A stretch of 64,000 bases of DNA from Paracoccus denitrificans (GTDB lineage: Bacteria > Pseudomonadota > Alphaproteobacteria > Rhodobacterales > Rhodobacteraceae), in the NCBI GenBank assembly GCA_005768755.1, contig VAFL01000007.1:62001-126000 (forward strand), given 5' to 3'. This document shows, in pieces, positions 8,273 through 17,125 of the stretch (position 1 is its first letter; each line of letters opens with the position of its first letter). The position numbers and the translations under genes were made by a program. Under the pieces are notes generated by a model. That model did not search any database. It was not told the DNA's origin and was given only the letters and a program-made list of their open reading frames with translations.

Positions 8273-10189
8273 TCAGGCGCGTGCGGGCATCCGGGCCACG
8301 CCCAGAACATCCAGCACCTTTGCCTCGATATCTGCGGCGTTCATGGCTGCGTCCGCATACATCGCGGCGGGGCTGTCGTGGTCAATGAAGGTGTCAGGCA
8401 GCACCATGGATCGGAACTTGAGGCCGTGATCGAACACGCCTTCATCTGCCAGAAGCTGGGCGACATGGCTGCCAAAGCCGCCGATCGCGCCTTCTTCGAT
8501 GGTGATCAAGGCTTCGTGATCGGCTGCCAGCTGCAGGATAAGGTCGCGGTCCAGTGGCTTGGCAAAGCGGGCATCTGCCACAGTCGGCGTGATCCCGCGT
8601 GCCGACAGTGCCTCGCGCGCGGCCATGACCTCGGACAGGCGGGTTCCGAAGGACAGGATCGCCACGCGCTTGCCCTCGGCGATCATGCGCCCCTTCCCGA
8701 TTTCCAGCGGAATCCCGCGTTCCGGCATCTCGACGCCTGTGCCTTCGCCGCGCGGGAAACGGAATGCAATGGGGCCGTCATCATGGGCAGCAGCCGTGGC
8801 GACCATGTGAACCAGATCGGCCTCGTCGGCGGCGGCCATCACGACCATGCCGGGCAGGCTGGCCATGAAGCCTATATCGAAGGCGCCGGCATGGGTCGCC
8901 CCGTCAGCACCAACCAGCCCCGCGCGGTCTATGGCGAAGCGCACCGGCAGTCGCTGGATCGCCACATCATGGACGACCTGGTCATAGCCGCGCTGAAGGA
9001 AGGTGGAGTAAATTGCGCAGAAAGGCTTGATGCCGCCTGCCGCAAGACCTGCGCTGAAGGTCACCGCATGCTGTTCGGCAATTCCCACGTCAAAGGTTCG
9101 GCGCGGAAACCGCTCGGCGAACAGGTTCAGGCCGGTGCCATCGGGCATGGCAGCGGTGACAGCGGCAATCCTGTCGTCCTGCTCGGCCTCGGCGATCAGC
9201 GCCTTCGCGAAGACCGAGGTATAGCTGGGCGCGTTTGACTTCGCCTTGGCCTGTTCGCCCGTGATGACATCGAACTTGCCGCGCGCGTGACCGCGATCCG
9301 CAGCACCTTCAGCGGGCGCATATCCCTTGCCCTTCCTGGTGATCGCGTGGATCAGAACCGGGCCTGTCGCACGCGCCTTCAACGTGCGCATCAAAGGCAG
9401 AAGCTGGTCAAGGTCATGTCCGTCGACCGGGCCGATATAGGAAAAGCCCAGCTCTTCGAACATGGTGCCGCCGACCGCCATGCCTTTCAGCATTTCCTTC
9501 GCCCGTCTTGCGCCTTCCTGAATGGGTCCAGGCAGCAGGCCGACCGCGCCCTTGGCCATCGACTTCAATTCATGAAACGGGCCTTCGGTGTAAAGACGCG
9601 TGAGATAGCTGGACAGCGCGCCCGTGGGTGGCGCGATGGACATTTCATTGTCATTCAGGATCACGAACAGGCGTTTGCCCAGATGACCTGCATTGTTAAG
9701 CGCCTCGAACGCCATGCCGGCAGACATCGCACCGTCACCAATCACCGCGATCGCATCGCCGGGATCACCACCCAGTTCACGTGCCATCGCAAAGCCAAGC
9801 GCCGCCGATATCGACGTCGAGCTGTGCCCGGCGCCGAATGCGTCATACGGGCTTTCCGAACGCTTGGTGAAACCGGACAATCCGCCGCCCGCGCGCAGGG
9901 TGCGGATGCGGTCGCGCCGTCCTGTCAGGATCTTGTGCGGATAGCACTGATGCCCGACATCCCAGATGATCTTGTCACGCGGCGCGTCGAAAACAGCGTG
10001 AAGCGCGACGGTCAATTCGACCACGCCAAGACCTGCGCCCAGATGGCCGCCAGTGACAGACACCGCGCTGATCGTTTCGGCACGCAGTTCGTCGGCAAGC
10101 TGACGCAACTCGCGGTCAGACAGCGACTTCAGGTCCGATGGCAGATTGACCCGGTCGAGCACCGGGGTTTTGGGTCTATCCTGGCTCAT
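8273..10189 (-). CDS. dxs: 1-deoxy-D-xylulose-5-phosphate synthase
   Basis: This 638-residue enzyme condenses pyruvate and glyceraldehyde 3-phosphate with thiamine diphosphate, the first step of the MEP isoprenoid pathway; the product also feeds thiamine and pyridoxal synthesis. The N-terminal ThDP-binding motif 'GDGAMSAGMAFEALNNAG' with 'NDNEMSI' is intact, as are 'DVGHQCYPHKILTGRRD' and the pyrimidine-domain 'DVGIAEQHAVTFSAGLA'. The start at 10189 (MSQDRPKT) matches homologues; the frame stays open upstream but that part overlaps ispA. It sits 22 bases after ispA in an isoprenoid operon. Confidence 0.97.
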   Translation of the reverse strand: MSQDRPKTPVLDRVNLPSDLKSLSDRELRQLADELRAETISAVSVTGGHLGAGLGVVELTVALHAVFDAPRDKIIWDVGHQCYPHKILTGRRDRIRTLRAGGGLSGFTKRSESPYDAFGAGHSSTSISAALGFAMARELGGDPGDAIAVIGDGAMSAGMAFEALNNAGHLGKRLFVILNDNEMSIAPPTGALSSYLTRLYTEGPFHELKSMAKGAVGLLPGPIQEGARRAKEMLKGMAVGGTMFEELGFSYIGPVDGHDLDQLLPLMRTLKARATGPVLIHAITRKGKGYAPAEGAADRGHARGKFDVITGEQAKAKSNAPSYTSVFAKALIAEAEQDDRIAAVTAAMPDGTGLNLFAERFPRRTFDVGIAEQHAVTFSAGLAAGGIKPFCAIYSTFLQRGYDQVVHDVAIQRLPVRFAIDRAGLVGADGATHAGAFDIGFMASLPGMVVMAAADEADLVHMVATAAAHDDGPIAFRFPRGEGTGVEMPERGIPLEIGKGRMIAEGKRVAILSFGTRLSEVMAAREALSARGITPTVADARFAKPLDRDLILQLAADHEALITIEEGAIGGFGSHVAQLLADEGVFDHGLKFRSMVLPDTFIDHDSPAAMYADAAMNAADIEAKVLDVLGVARMPARA

Positions 10190-10211
10190 GGCGCGGCCCT
10201 TTCCGGGGCTT

Positions 10212-11075
10212 TCAGCTTTGGCGGTCGATAACGAAACGCGCCAACTGGCGCAAGTTCGCCGCCTCTTCACCATAAGGTGAAAGCGCGGCGATCGCACGAT
10301 CAATCAACTCTGTCTCTCTCGCGCGCGCACCTTCCAGCCCCAGATGTGACACGAATGTCGCCTTCCCGGCCGAGGCATCCTTGCCCACCCGCTTGCCGAT
10401 GGTTTCCTGATCCCCGGTCACATCCAGAATGTCGTCGTGGATCTGAAAGGCGAGGCCAAGCTTGGCGGCGTAGACGCGCAGCGCTTCTGTGTCCTCACCT
10501 GCGATCAGCGCGCCGGCGGTGGCGGAAAAGGCAATCAGCGCGCCAGTCTTGGCCGCCTGCATGCGCGACACGCCAGCCAGATCCAGCGGAACTGCCGCCG
10601 CATCGGCCGAGATGTCCATCATTTGGCCGTAGACCATGCCCGAACCGCCGACGGCATGGGAAAAGGCCTTGATCAACCTGAGGCGTGCCGCCTCATCGCC
10701 GATTGCGGGATCGGTCAGCAGTTCGAAGGCAAGCGATTGCAGCGCATCGCCTGCAAGGATCGCAGTTGCCGGCGACCATTGCACATGGACGGTCGGCATG
10801 CCCCGGCGCAGATCGTCGTCATCCATGTCCGGCAAGTCGTCATGGACAAGGCTATAGGCGTGCAAAACCTCGACCGCTGCCGCGACCGGCAGCGCGGCCT
10901 CTGCCTCGATCCCGTGCAGTCGCGCCGATTCCATGACCAGATAGGCACGCATCTTCTTGCCGCCCACGCAGGCGTATCGCATCGCATCGGTCAATTCGCC
11001 CTGCGGAAGCTTCGCCATCACATCATCCAGCAGTCCTTCGACCTGGGACTTCACCTCCTCCATGTGCTGGTCCAT
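10212..11075 (-). CDS. ispA: Polyprenyl synthetase, farnesyl/geranylgeranyl diphosphate synthase type
   Basis: This 287-residue prenyl transferase makes short-chain prenyl diphosphates by adding isopentenyl units. The first aspartate-rich motif is 'DDLPDMDDDDLRRG' and the second is 'HDDILDVTGD'; both bind Mg-diphosphate. The start at 11075 overlaps the xseB stop by one base (TGATG), indicating coupling. The frame is open further upstream, but that part lies within xseB. The order xseB-ispA-dxs is a standard proteobacterial arrangement and supports the farnesyl-type call. Confidence 0.93.
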   Translation of the reverse strand: MDQHMEEVKSQVEGLLDDVMAKLPQGELTDAMRYACVGGKKMRAYLVMESARLHGIEAEAALPVAAAVEVLHAYSLVHDDLPDMDDDDLRRGMPTVHVQWSPATAILAGDALQSLAFELLTDPAIGDEAARLRLIKAFSHAVGGSGMVYGQMMDISADAAAVPLDLAGVSRMQAAKTGALIAFSATAGALIAGEDTEALRVYAAKLGLAFQIHDDILDVTGDQETIGKRVGKDASAGKATFVSHLGLEGARARETELIDRAIAALSPYGEEAANLRQLARFVIDRQS

Positions 11076-11308
11076 CACAGGCCCTCGACCTTGGTCGTGC
11101 CGGTTGGCTGTCCCTGCGCGAGGGTGATCTTTTCGACCCGCTCCTCGGCCGCGCGCAGGCGTGCCTCGCAATGCGCGCGCAATTCTGCGCCGCGCTCATA
11201 AAGCTTGATCGAGTCCTCAAGCGAGGCGTTGCCGCTTTCCAGCCGCGACACCACGCCTTCCAGTTCCTTCATCGCGTCCTCGAAGGACATGGTTGCGATA
11301 TCGCTCAT
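11075..11308 (-). CDS. xseB: Exodeoxyribonuclease VII small subunit
   Basis: This 77-residue helical protein is the small subunit of exonuclease VII, which degrades single-stranded DNA to oligonucleotides. The diagnostic run 'FEDAMKELEGVVSRLESG' followed by 'LEDSIKLYERGAELRAHCE' is present. The large subunit XseA is not in the window, which is usual for alphaproteobacteria. It is the first gene of the xseB-ispA-dxs operon. Confidence 0.95.
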   Translation of the reverse strand: MSDIATMSFEDAMKELEGVVSRLESGNASLEDSIKLYERGAELRAHCEARLRAAEERVEKITLAQGQPTGTTKVEGL

Positions 11309-11439
11309 TCCGCAGCCTTTTTTGTGTTTTCGTCATGCCTGCGTCAGTGCTGCAGGCGTCGCAGGGTTGTAGCCGTCTTTGCGTCGGGAAACCACCATTA
11401 CGTGAAACCGAACGATCTGCCCCTGCATATGGCCGCGCA

Positions 11440-13266
11440 TCAGTCCCGACGGCCGAACAGGCGTTCGATATCAGACAGCGACAGCTTGACCCATGTCGGG
11501 CGGCCGTGATTGCACTGGCCCGAGCGGGGCGTTCGTTCCATCTCGCGTAAAAGCGCGTTCATCTCCTCGGCAGCCATTCGCCGACCTGATCGGACAGAGC
11601 CATGGCAGGCCATCGAAGAAAGCACAGCTTCGACCCGCGCCTGCAGCCGGTCGGACGCGCCCTGATCGGCCAGATCGTCGGCGATGTCACGGATCAGCGC
11701 CGCAGCGTTCAGCTTGCCCAGCAGCGCCGGGATCTCGCGCACGGCGACGGCACTGCCGCCAAAAGCCTCGACATGCAGGCCGAGCGCCGCCAGATCGTCC
11801 GCGACCGACAGGATACGGGCAGCGTCCTGCGCGGGCAGATCGACGATTTCGGGGATCAACAGCGCCTGGCTGGGAACGCCGTTCTCGGCCGCCAATGCCT
11901 TCAGCCGTTCATAAACAAGCCGTTCATGGGCGGCGTGCTGATCGACGATGACCACGCCATCGGCCGTCTGTGCGATAATGTAATTCTCATGCAGCTGCGC
12001 ACGGGCCGCACCAAGCGGGGCTTCGGCCGGAACCGGATCATCGGCGATGAATTCGGTGCGGGCGGATGGCGCTTCGGCAAAGCCGTCGAAACTTGGCGCC
12101 TGCGCAGCGTAAGACGCACGCAGGGCCTGCTGCGACGGGCGATATTCCATCTGATAACGTGGCGGCGTGACAGAACGGTCGGGGCCCACAGGCTCTGCAC
12201 GGAAGGCGGCAAGCGTCGCTGTCCCGACAGTGTCCGAGGCCCGGCGCGAACTTTCAGCCAGCCGGTTGCGCAGCGTCGAAACCACCAGCCCGCGGACCAG
12301 ACCCGGATCGCGAAAGCGCACTTCCGCCTTGGCTGGATGGACGTTCACATCGACGAAATGCGGATCGCAGTCGATAAACAGCACCGCCGCAGGATAGCGT
12401 CCCGATGGCAGGACATCGAAATATCCCGCCCGAAGCGCCCCGGTCAGCAGCTTGTCGCGCACCGGCCTTGTGTTGACAAAGACATGCTGCGCCACTGCGG
12501 CCCCACGCGAGTAGGTTGGAAGTGCTGCAAAACCTCTCAGCCGGACGCCGTCGCGCTGTGCATCTATCGCGATCGCGTTGTCGATGAAATCGCGCCCCAT
12601 GACCCGCATCAGCCGGGCATGAAGCGCATCGAACAGATCGCCCTGTTCGGGATCGGCGCGAAACAGCAGACGGTCGTCGTCATGCAAGGTAAACCCGACC
12701 GAGGGTTCGGCCATTGCCAGCCGCCGGATCACGTCGGCAACCGCCTGTGTTTCGGCGCGCTCGCTGCGCAAGAACTTCAACCGGGCGGGCGTGGCGAAGA
12801 AAAGATCGCGCAGTTCCACCACGGTGCCGCGATTGGCGGGTGCCGGGCGCACCGGATCGGCGCGGCCGGCGGCCACGCGGATTTCGGCACCGTCTGCATC
12901 AGCACGCGACGTGATTGTCAGCCGCCCGACCGCGCCCAGGCTTGGCAACGCCTCGCCGCGAAAACCGAAACTGTGAATATCCAGAAGGTCAGTGCCGTCG
13001 ATCTTCGATGTGGCATGACGGGACAGCGCCAGCGGCAGATCTTCGGCCGTCATGCCGCAGCCGTCATCAACGACCCGGATCAGCGACTTGCCCCCTTGCG
13101 CTATCGTCACATCGATCCGCCGTGCGCCGGCGTCCAAGGCATTCTCGACCAGTTCCTTCACTGCCGAGGCCGGACGTTCGACCACCTCGCCCGCCGCGAT
13201 GCGGTTGGCGATACTGTCGTCCAGTTGGCGAATGACGGGGCGTATCTGGGGGCTGTGTTCGTTCAT
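11440..13266 (-). CDS. mutL: DNA mismatch repair protein MutL
   Basis: This 608-residue protein is the mismatch-repair matchmaker. The N-terminal GHKL ATPase has 'ELVENALDAGA', 'VDDGCGM', 'GFRGEALPS' and 'NRGTVVELRDLFFATPARLKF'. The C-terminal domain carries the metal-binding endonuclease motif 'DQHAAHERLVYE', plus 'ACHGSVRSG' and 'CNHGRPTW', so this MutL is predicted to nick DNA itself, as expected in a bacterium without MutH. The start at 13266 gives the conserved 'PVIRQLDDSIANRIAAGEVVERP' near the N-terminus; the open frame upstream has no support. It is divergent from the small lipoprotein gene. Confidence 0.96.
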   Translation of the reverse strand: MNEHSPQIRPVIRQLDDSIANRIAAGEVVERPASAVKELVENALDAGARRIDVTIAQGGKSLIRVVDDGCGMTAEDLPLALSRHATSKIDGTDLLDIHSFGFRGEALPSLGAVGRLTITSRADADGAEIRVAAGRADPVRPAPANRGTVVELRDLFFATPARLKFLRSERAETQAVADVIRRLAMAEPSVGFTLHDDDRLLFRADPEQGDLFDALHARLMRVMGRDFIDNAIAIDAQRDGVRLRGFAALPTYSRGAAVAQHVFVNTRPVRDKLLTGALRAGYFDVLPSGRYPAAVLFIDCDPHFVDVNVHPAKAEVRFRDPGLVRGLVVSTLRNRLAESSRRASDTVGTATLAAFRAEPVGPDRSVTPPRYQMEYRPSQQALRASYAAQAPSFDGFAEAPSARTEFIADDPVPAEAPLGAARAQLHENYIIAQTADGVVIVDQHAAHERLVYERLKALAAENGVPSQALLIPEIVDLPAQDAARILSVADDLAALGLHVEAFGGSAVAVREIPALLGKLNAAALIRDIADDLADQGASDRLQARVEAVLSSMACHGSVRSGRRMAAEEMNALLREMERTPRSGQCNHGRPTWVKLSLSDIERLFGRRD

Positions 13267-13402
13267 GCCCCAATATCTAGCAGTTTCGCAGGCCGGTGAA
13301 AATGATTCTGCGCCAGCAACGCGCACCGGGCGAAACTTTGCGGCGGATCGTTCGTTATAGCCCGACAACACATCAGTGATTCATACGCGAGGAGCGTTCA
13401 AA

Positions 13403-13582
13403 ATGACCAAACTTACTGCCATTGTTCTTTGCGGTGCGGCTTTGACCCTTTCGGCTTGCGGCTCCAACACTGCGACCCGTGCAACCACCGGGGCGGCCAC
13501 GGGTGCCGTTGTGGCGGGGCCGGTTGGCGCGGTCGCGGGTGCTGCTCTTGGTGGATCGGGTGCCGTCCGCGTCAACGACTGA
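13403..13582 (+). CDS. Small glycine/alanine-rich lipoprotein
   Basis: This 59-residue product has a lipoprotein signal with lipobox 'LSACG' (cleavage before Cys at about residue 18), followed by a short Gly/Ala/Val-rich stretch 'GAATGAVVAGPVGAVAGAALGG' that resembles the glycine-zipper membrane segment of small lipoproteins. The start has an 'AGGAG' site 8 bases upstream. A strong terminator follows, so it is a self-contained single-gene unit. Its role is unknown; entericidin-like or glycine-zipper lipoproteins are the nearest type. Confidence 0.75.
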   Translation: MTKLTAIVLCGAALTLSACGSNTATRATTGAATGAVVAGPVGAVAGAALGGSGAVRVND

Positions 13583-13614
13583 CACACCCCCACTGACCAG
13601 GGTTGGCGAAATGC

Positions 13615-13647
13615 AAGGACCGTGCGGCTGTTTCCGCACGGTCCTTT
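13615..13647 (+). terminator. Rho-independent terminator after the small lipoprotein gene
   Basis: A perfect 13-bp stem (13615-13627 and 13634-13646) with loop CTGTTT ends in TTT. It lies 33 bases past the lipoprotein stop. Being symmetrical, it may also stop transcription from the convergent peptidase operon ending at 13684. Confidence 0.85.
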
Positions 13648-13683
13648 AGCATAGCGCATCGGGGCTGTTTCAGCCCGGTGGCG

Positions 13684-14994
13684 TCAGGGCGTGAACCCTT
13701 CAGGCCGACCAACGAGGACAAGGTGCAGACTGTCGCCCGCCAGTCTCTCTGCCGCCACACGGGCCACATCCTCGGCCGTCACCGCCTCGATCATCGCGCT
13801 GCGGTTCTGCGGATAGTCGATCGGCAATCCGATCAACTGCATGCCTGCAAGGATGCCCGAAATCTTGCCATTCCCATCCCACCGCAGGGGATACTCCCCT
13901 GTCAGATAGGTTTTGGCGTCTTCCAATTCCTTCTCGGTCACGCCATCCGCCATCCGCGCCAGTTCGCCTTGCAGCAATTCGACCGCTTCCGCCACGGACG
14001 TGTTGGAACTGGACATGCCGCCCATCCAGCTTTGGCCGTAAACGCCATTCACGAGCGAGGTATAAACCCCATAGGTCAGCCCGCGTTTTTCGCGAATTTC
14101 TTCCATCAGCCGCGACGAAAAGCCGCCGCCACCAAGGATCTGGTCGGCAACGAAGGCCGCGAAATAATCCGGGTCATCCATGGCTAGCCCCGGCAGGGCG
14201 AAGCTGACAACGGTCTGCGGACTGTCCCAGTCGATCACCTCGGTCGCGCCCGTCGGGCTGAACTCTGCCGGCTCGGGCAATGGGACGGTGCCAGTCTCTG
14301 GCAGATCGGCAAGGATTTCGTCGATCAGAAGCCGCAGCTCCTCGGGCGTGATGTCACCCGCCGCGCCGACGATCACCCGGTCACGCGCAATGACGCGGTT
14401 CTTTGCCTCGACCATGTCCTGCGGCCCCAGGGCGGCCAGCGATTGCGCCGTCCCGTTGATGGAACTGCCGTAAGGATGCGCACCCCAGACCGATTTCGCC
14501 AATGCGGTGCTTGAAATCGCGTTCGGGTCGCTCTCCTCCGACCGGATCAGCGAAAGGATCTGCCCCTTGACGCGCGCGACGGCATCCTCGGCAAACAGAG
14601 GGTCCGAAAGGGCAGAGCCGATCAGCGCCGCCGCCTGATCGCGGTTCTCGGTCAGCAACTGGCTGGATACGGTCAGCGCATCATCACCCACATCGAAGCT
14701 GATCCTTGCGCCAAGCGCCTCGGTCGCGGTGGCGAAGGCGGTCGCATCCATGTCGGCCGCGCCTTCTTCCAGCGTGTGGGTCATGAGGTTGATCGCACCG
14801 CGCTTTCCCGTCGCGTCCAGGCTGGCACCGCCCCGGAAAGCAAGGTTCAGCGCGGTGAAAGGAATTGAGTGATCTTCGACCAGCCAGGCCTTGATACCCG
14901 AGGGCGAGGTGACTTCCTGAATCTCGGTTGCGGCGGCGGGAATGGCCGCGATCAGACCGGCCAACAGGATCGGGATGGCACGAAAGAAGCTCAT
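13684..14994 (-). CDS. M16-family peptidase-like protein lacking the zinc motif
   Basis: This 436-residue exported protein (signal peptide about 1-22) has the two-lobed M16/insulinase fold. Where an active enzyme has HxxEH, this one reads 'MTHTLEEGAAD', with the second His replaced, so it cannot bind zinc normally. The C-terminal lobe has the R/Y-type region 'REKRGLTYGVYTSL' that contacts substrate. M16B enzymes of this type work as a heterodimer of an active and an inactive subunit. Its start overlaps the stop of the active M16 gene by 4 bases (ATGA), consistent with such a pair. Confidence 0.88.
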   Translation of the reverse strand: MSFFRAIPILLAGLIAAIPAAATEIQEVTSPSGIKAWLVEDHSIPFTALNLAFRGGASLDATGKRGAINLMTHTLEEGAADMDATAFATATEALGARISFDVGDDALTVSSQLLTENRDQAAALIGSALSDPLFAEDAVARVKGQILSLIRSEESDPNAISSTALAKSVWGAHPYGSSINGTAQSLAALGPQDMVEAKNRVIARDRVIVGAAGDITPEELRLLIDEILADLPETGTVPLPEPAEFSPTGATEVIDWDSPQTVVSFALPGLAMDDPDYFAAFVADQILGGGGFSSRLMEEIREKRGLTYGVYTSLVNGVYGQSWMGGMSSSNTSVAEAVELLQGELARMADGVTEKELEDAKTYLTGEYPLRWDGNGKISGILAGMQLIGLPIDYPQNRSAMIEAVTAEDVARVAAERLAGDSLHLVLVGRPEGFTP

Positions 14995-16457
14995 TGCGTG
15001 ACCTCCGTGGCTTCGGCGGCAGGTTCGGTTGGCGCGACTGTCTCGCCGGTATCGGCGGCGGCTTCGGGCGGGATACGGCTGATCTGCGGGTCACCCAAGG
15101 CCAACCCCTCATCCAACGTCGTGTCCGAGGGTTGCAGCGGCAGCAGCCAGCCAGTCACAGTCGCCTTGTTGTTCAGCACAAGATCTGCAGCTTCCATCAC
15201 ATCCTCTGCCGTGACTTCGGCCAGGATGTCGGGCCAATCGTTCACGTCCTGAACACTCAGCCCTGTCGCCAGGCCCTGACCATATTGATAGGCACGGCCA
15301 TGGGCCGAATCCTGTTCATAGATCTGCGACGCGCGGATCTGGGTCTTGATGCGTTCCAGCTGCGCAGGGTCCGGGCCTTCGGCGACAAAGTCGGCCAGAA
15401 CCTGATCCAGCGCCGCCTCTGCTGCCTCGGTTGTTTCCCCGTCGGCGGGGACGAGCGAAAAATAGAAATTCGTCGGATCGACCGCAAAACCCTCGTAGCC
15501 TGCGCCCGCGTAAAGCGCCTTGCCGGTCATGACCAGCTTCTGGCCAAGAACCGAAGTCTGGGGTGAACCGCCCAGCAATTCCGCCAGAACGCTAAGCGCA
15601 GCCGCCATCTTCTGATCGCCGGGATTGCGTTCGGGTACCACCACTGTGCGCGTCATCTGCGGCTGTGGGACGCGCGGGTCCCGCATTTCCATCCGCCGAG
15701 GGGCGCGCTGCGTCGGCTCCTGTGGGCGGGCAGCGCGTTCGACGCCCTCCTTTGCCGGAATGGCGCCGTAATACTGTTCGGCCAATTCGCGCGCCCGTTC
15801 AGGGGTGACGTCACCGGCAAGGATCAGGATTGCATTATTCGGCGCATAGTAGTCCTCATACCATTTCAAGGCATCGGCGCGGGTCAGGCCCATCATCTCG
15901 TCTCGCCAGCCGATCACGGGTCGACCATACGGATGGTTCAGATATTGCGCGGCGCTGCGTTCCTCGGCGAACAGGGCAGCCGGATCGCTGTCAGTACGCT
16001 GCGCGCGTTCTTCCAGCACGACCTGGCGCTCGGCCTGCCAGTCCTCCTCGCCGATGCGCAGGTTGGCCATGCGGTCGCTTTCCATCTCCATGATAAGGGG
16101 CAGACGGTCGCTGGCGATACGCTGGAAATAGGCGGTGAAATCATAGCTGGTAAAGGCGTTGTCCATGCCGCCATTTGCCGAAACGGTTTTCGACAACTCT
16201 CCTGCTTCAAGCTTCTCGGTGCCCTTGAACATCAGATGCTCAAGATAATGCGCAAGGCCGGTCTTTCCCGCCACCTCATCGGCAGAGCCGATCTTGTACC
16301 ACACCATCTGCACGACGACCGGGGCCCGATGATCCTCGATCACCACCGCCTCCATGCCGTTGTCCAGGGTGAAGCTGGTAATCCCGGACGGCATTTCAGC
16401 GAATGCCGGCGCGACCATCGGGGCCGCCAGAACGGCAGCCAGACATAACACACGCAT
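14991..16457 (-). CDS. M16-family zinc metallopeptidase, active subunit
   Basis: This 488-residue exported protein has a signal peptide (MRVLCLAAVLAAPMVAPAFA) and the complete inverzincin motif 'HYLEHLMFKGTEKL', with the downstream Glu in 'ERQVVLEERAQRTD'. The C-terminal lobe contains 'YAGAGYEGFAVDP' and related M16C blocks. It ends with a Pro/Ala/Glu/Thr-rich tail of about 35 residues. It probably degrades or processes peptides in the periplasm together with the following inactive subunit. The start at 16457 was chosen over an in-frame Met 16 codons upstream because it begins the signal peptide and follows 'AGAAAGGACCACCG'. Confidence 0.92.
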   Translation of the reverse strand: MRVLCLAAVLAAPMVAPAFAEMPSGITSFTLDNGMEAVVIEDHRAPVVVQMVWYKIGSADEVAGKTGLAHYLEHLMFKGTEKLEAGELSKTVSANGGMDNAFTSYDFTAYFQRIASDRLPLIMEMESDRMANLRIGEEDWQAERQVVLEERAQRTDSDPAALFAEERSAAQYLNHPYGRPVIGWRDEMMGLTRADALKWYEDYYAPNNAILILAGDVTPERARELAEQYYGAIPAKEGVERAARPQEPTQRAPRRMEMRDPRVPQPQMTRTVVVPERNPGDQKMAAALSVLAELLGGSPQTSVLGQKLVMTGKALYAGAGYEGFAVDPTNFYFSLVPADGETTEAAEAALDQVLADFVAEGPDPAQLERIKTQIRASQIYEQDSAHGRAYQYGQGLATGLSVQDVNDWPDILAEVTAEDVMEAADLVLNNKATVTGWLLPLQPSDTTLDEGLALGDPQISRIPPEAAADTGETVAPTEPAAEATEVTQ

Positions 16458-16584
16458 CGGTGGTCCTTTCTGAGGCCCAGGTAACAAAATCAGTTCGGCT
16501 GGCACGCCGTACGGTCAAGACCGCGCGCACGATGCTTGCTGACGACCCGCCCGGCAAATCACGACCGGGTGAGCCTGCGCTACG

Positions 16585-17094
16585 TCAGTCCAATGCAGGC
16601 GGGGCAGACGGCGTCTTCGCGCCCGCACGCTGCCAACGCTGATGCTCGGCCCAACTGTCCAGTGTCATCGGATCATAGGCGCGATAATAGACATCCGTGC
16701 GCGCCCAGGTTTCCAGCAATCGGCGCGAGTGGTCCGATCGCCATTGCACATCTTCCTGCGCCAGCTGTTGCCGGATGCCAGCGGTCACCCCAAGCCGGGA
16801 GGCGTAATTGACAAGCGCGCCGTCAGACGCCCCGATGCCAGTCGGTTGCAGTCGCTGCGGATCGCCGCCAAGGACCGCCACGGCGTCGCCCTTTGGGTTC
16901 GGATCGGTGATATTCGCAGCGCCCGGCGTGGGCTGCGGAAGCTGGTTCAGATCAGGCGGCATCGACAGGGGCCGCGTGGGCAGAATCGCGAATTCGTCGG
17001 GCGAATCCATCCCGGAACTGATATTGTGCAGTTGCGGATCGTTCGAACATCCGGCCAGAGCCGCCGCACCGATCAATATCCAGATAGCCCGCAT
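16585..17094 (-). CDS. DUF3035-family lipoprotein
   Basis: This 169-residue protein has a lipobox signal 'IGAAALAGCSN' and the features of the Rhodobacterales DUF3035 family: 'PDEFAILPTRPLSMPPDL' followed by a 'LPQPTPGAANITDPNP' linker and a Trp-rich C-terminus 'YDPMTLDSWAEHQRW'. The function is unknown, and it is probably anchored to the outer membrane. It lies between lspA and the M16 peptidase genes on the same strand, the conserved context in this family. The start is fixed by the lipoprotein signal at 17094. Confidence 0.85.
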   Translation of the reverse strand: MRAIWILIGAAALAGCSNDPQLHNISSGMDSPDEFAILPTRPLSMPPDLNQLPQPTPGAANITDPNPKGDAVAVLGGDPQRLQPTGIGASDGALVNYASRLGVTAGIRQQLAQEDVQWRSDHSRRLLETWARTDVYYRAYDPMTLDSWAEHQRWQRAGAKTPSAPPALD

Positions 17095-17125
17095 GTGGGT
17101 CCCCCGTAACTCGTTGCTGCCCGTT

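Noticed and set aside
11309..11439. Small gene between xseB and mutL
   Set aside because: Frames here are short, extend into the neighbours' antisense and have no ribosome-binding site.
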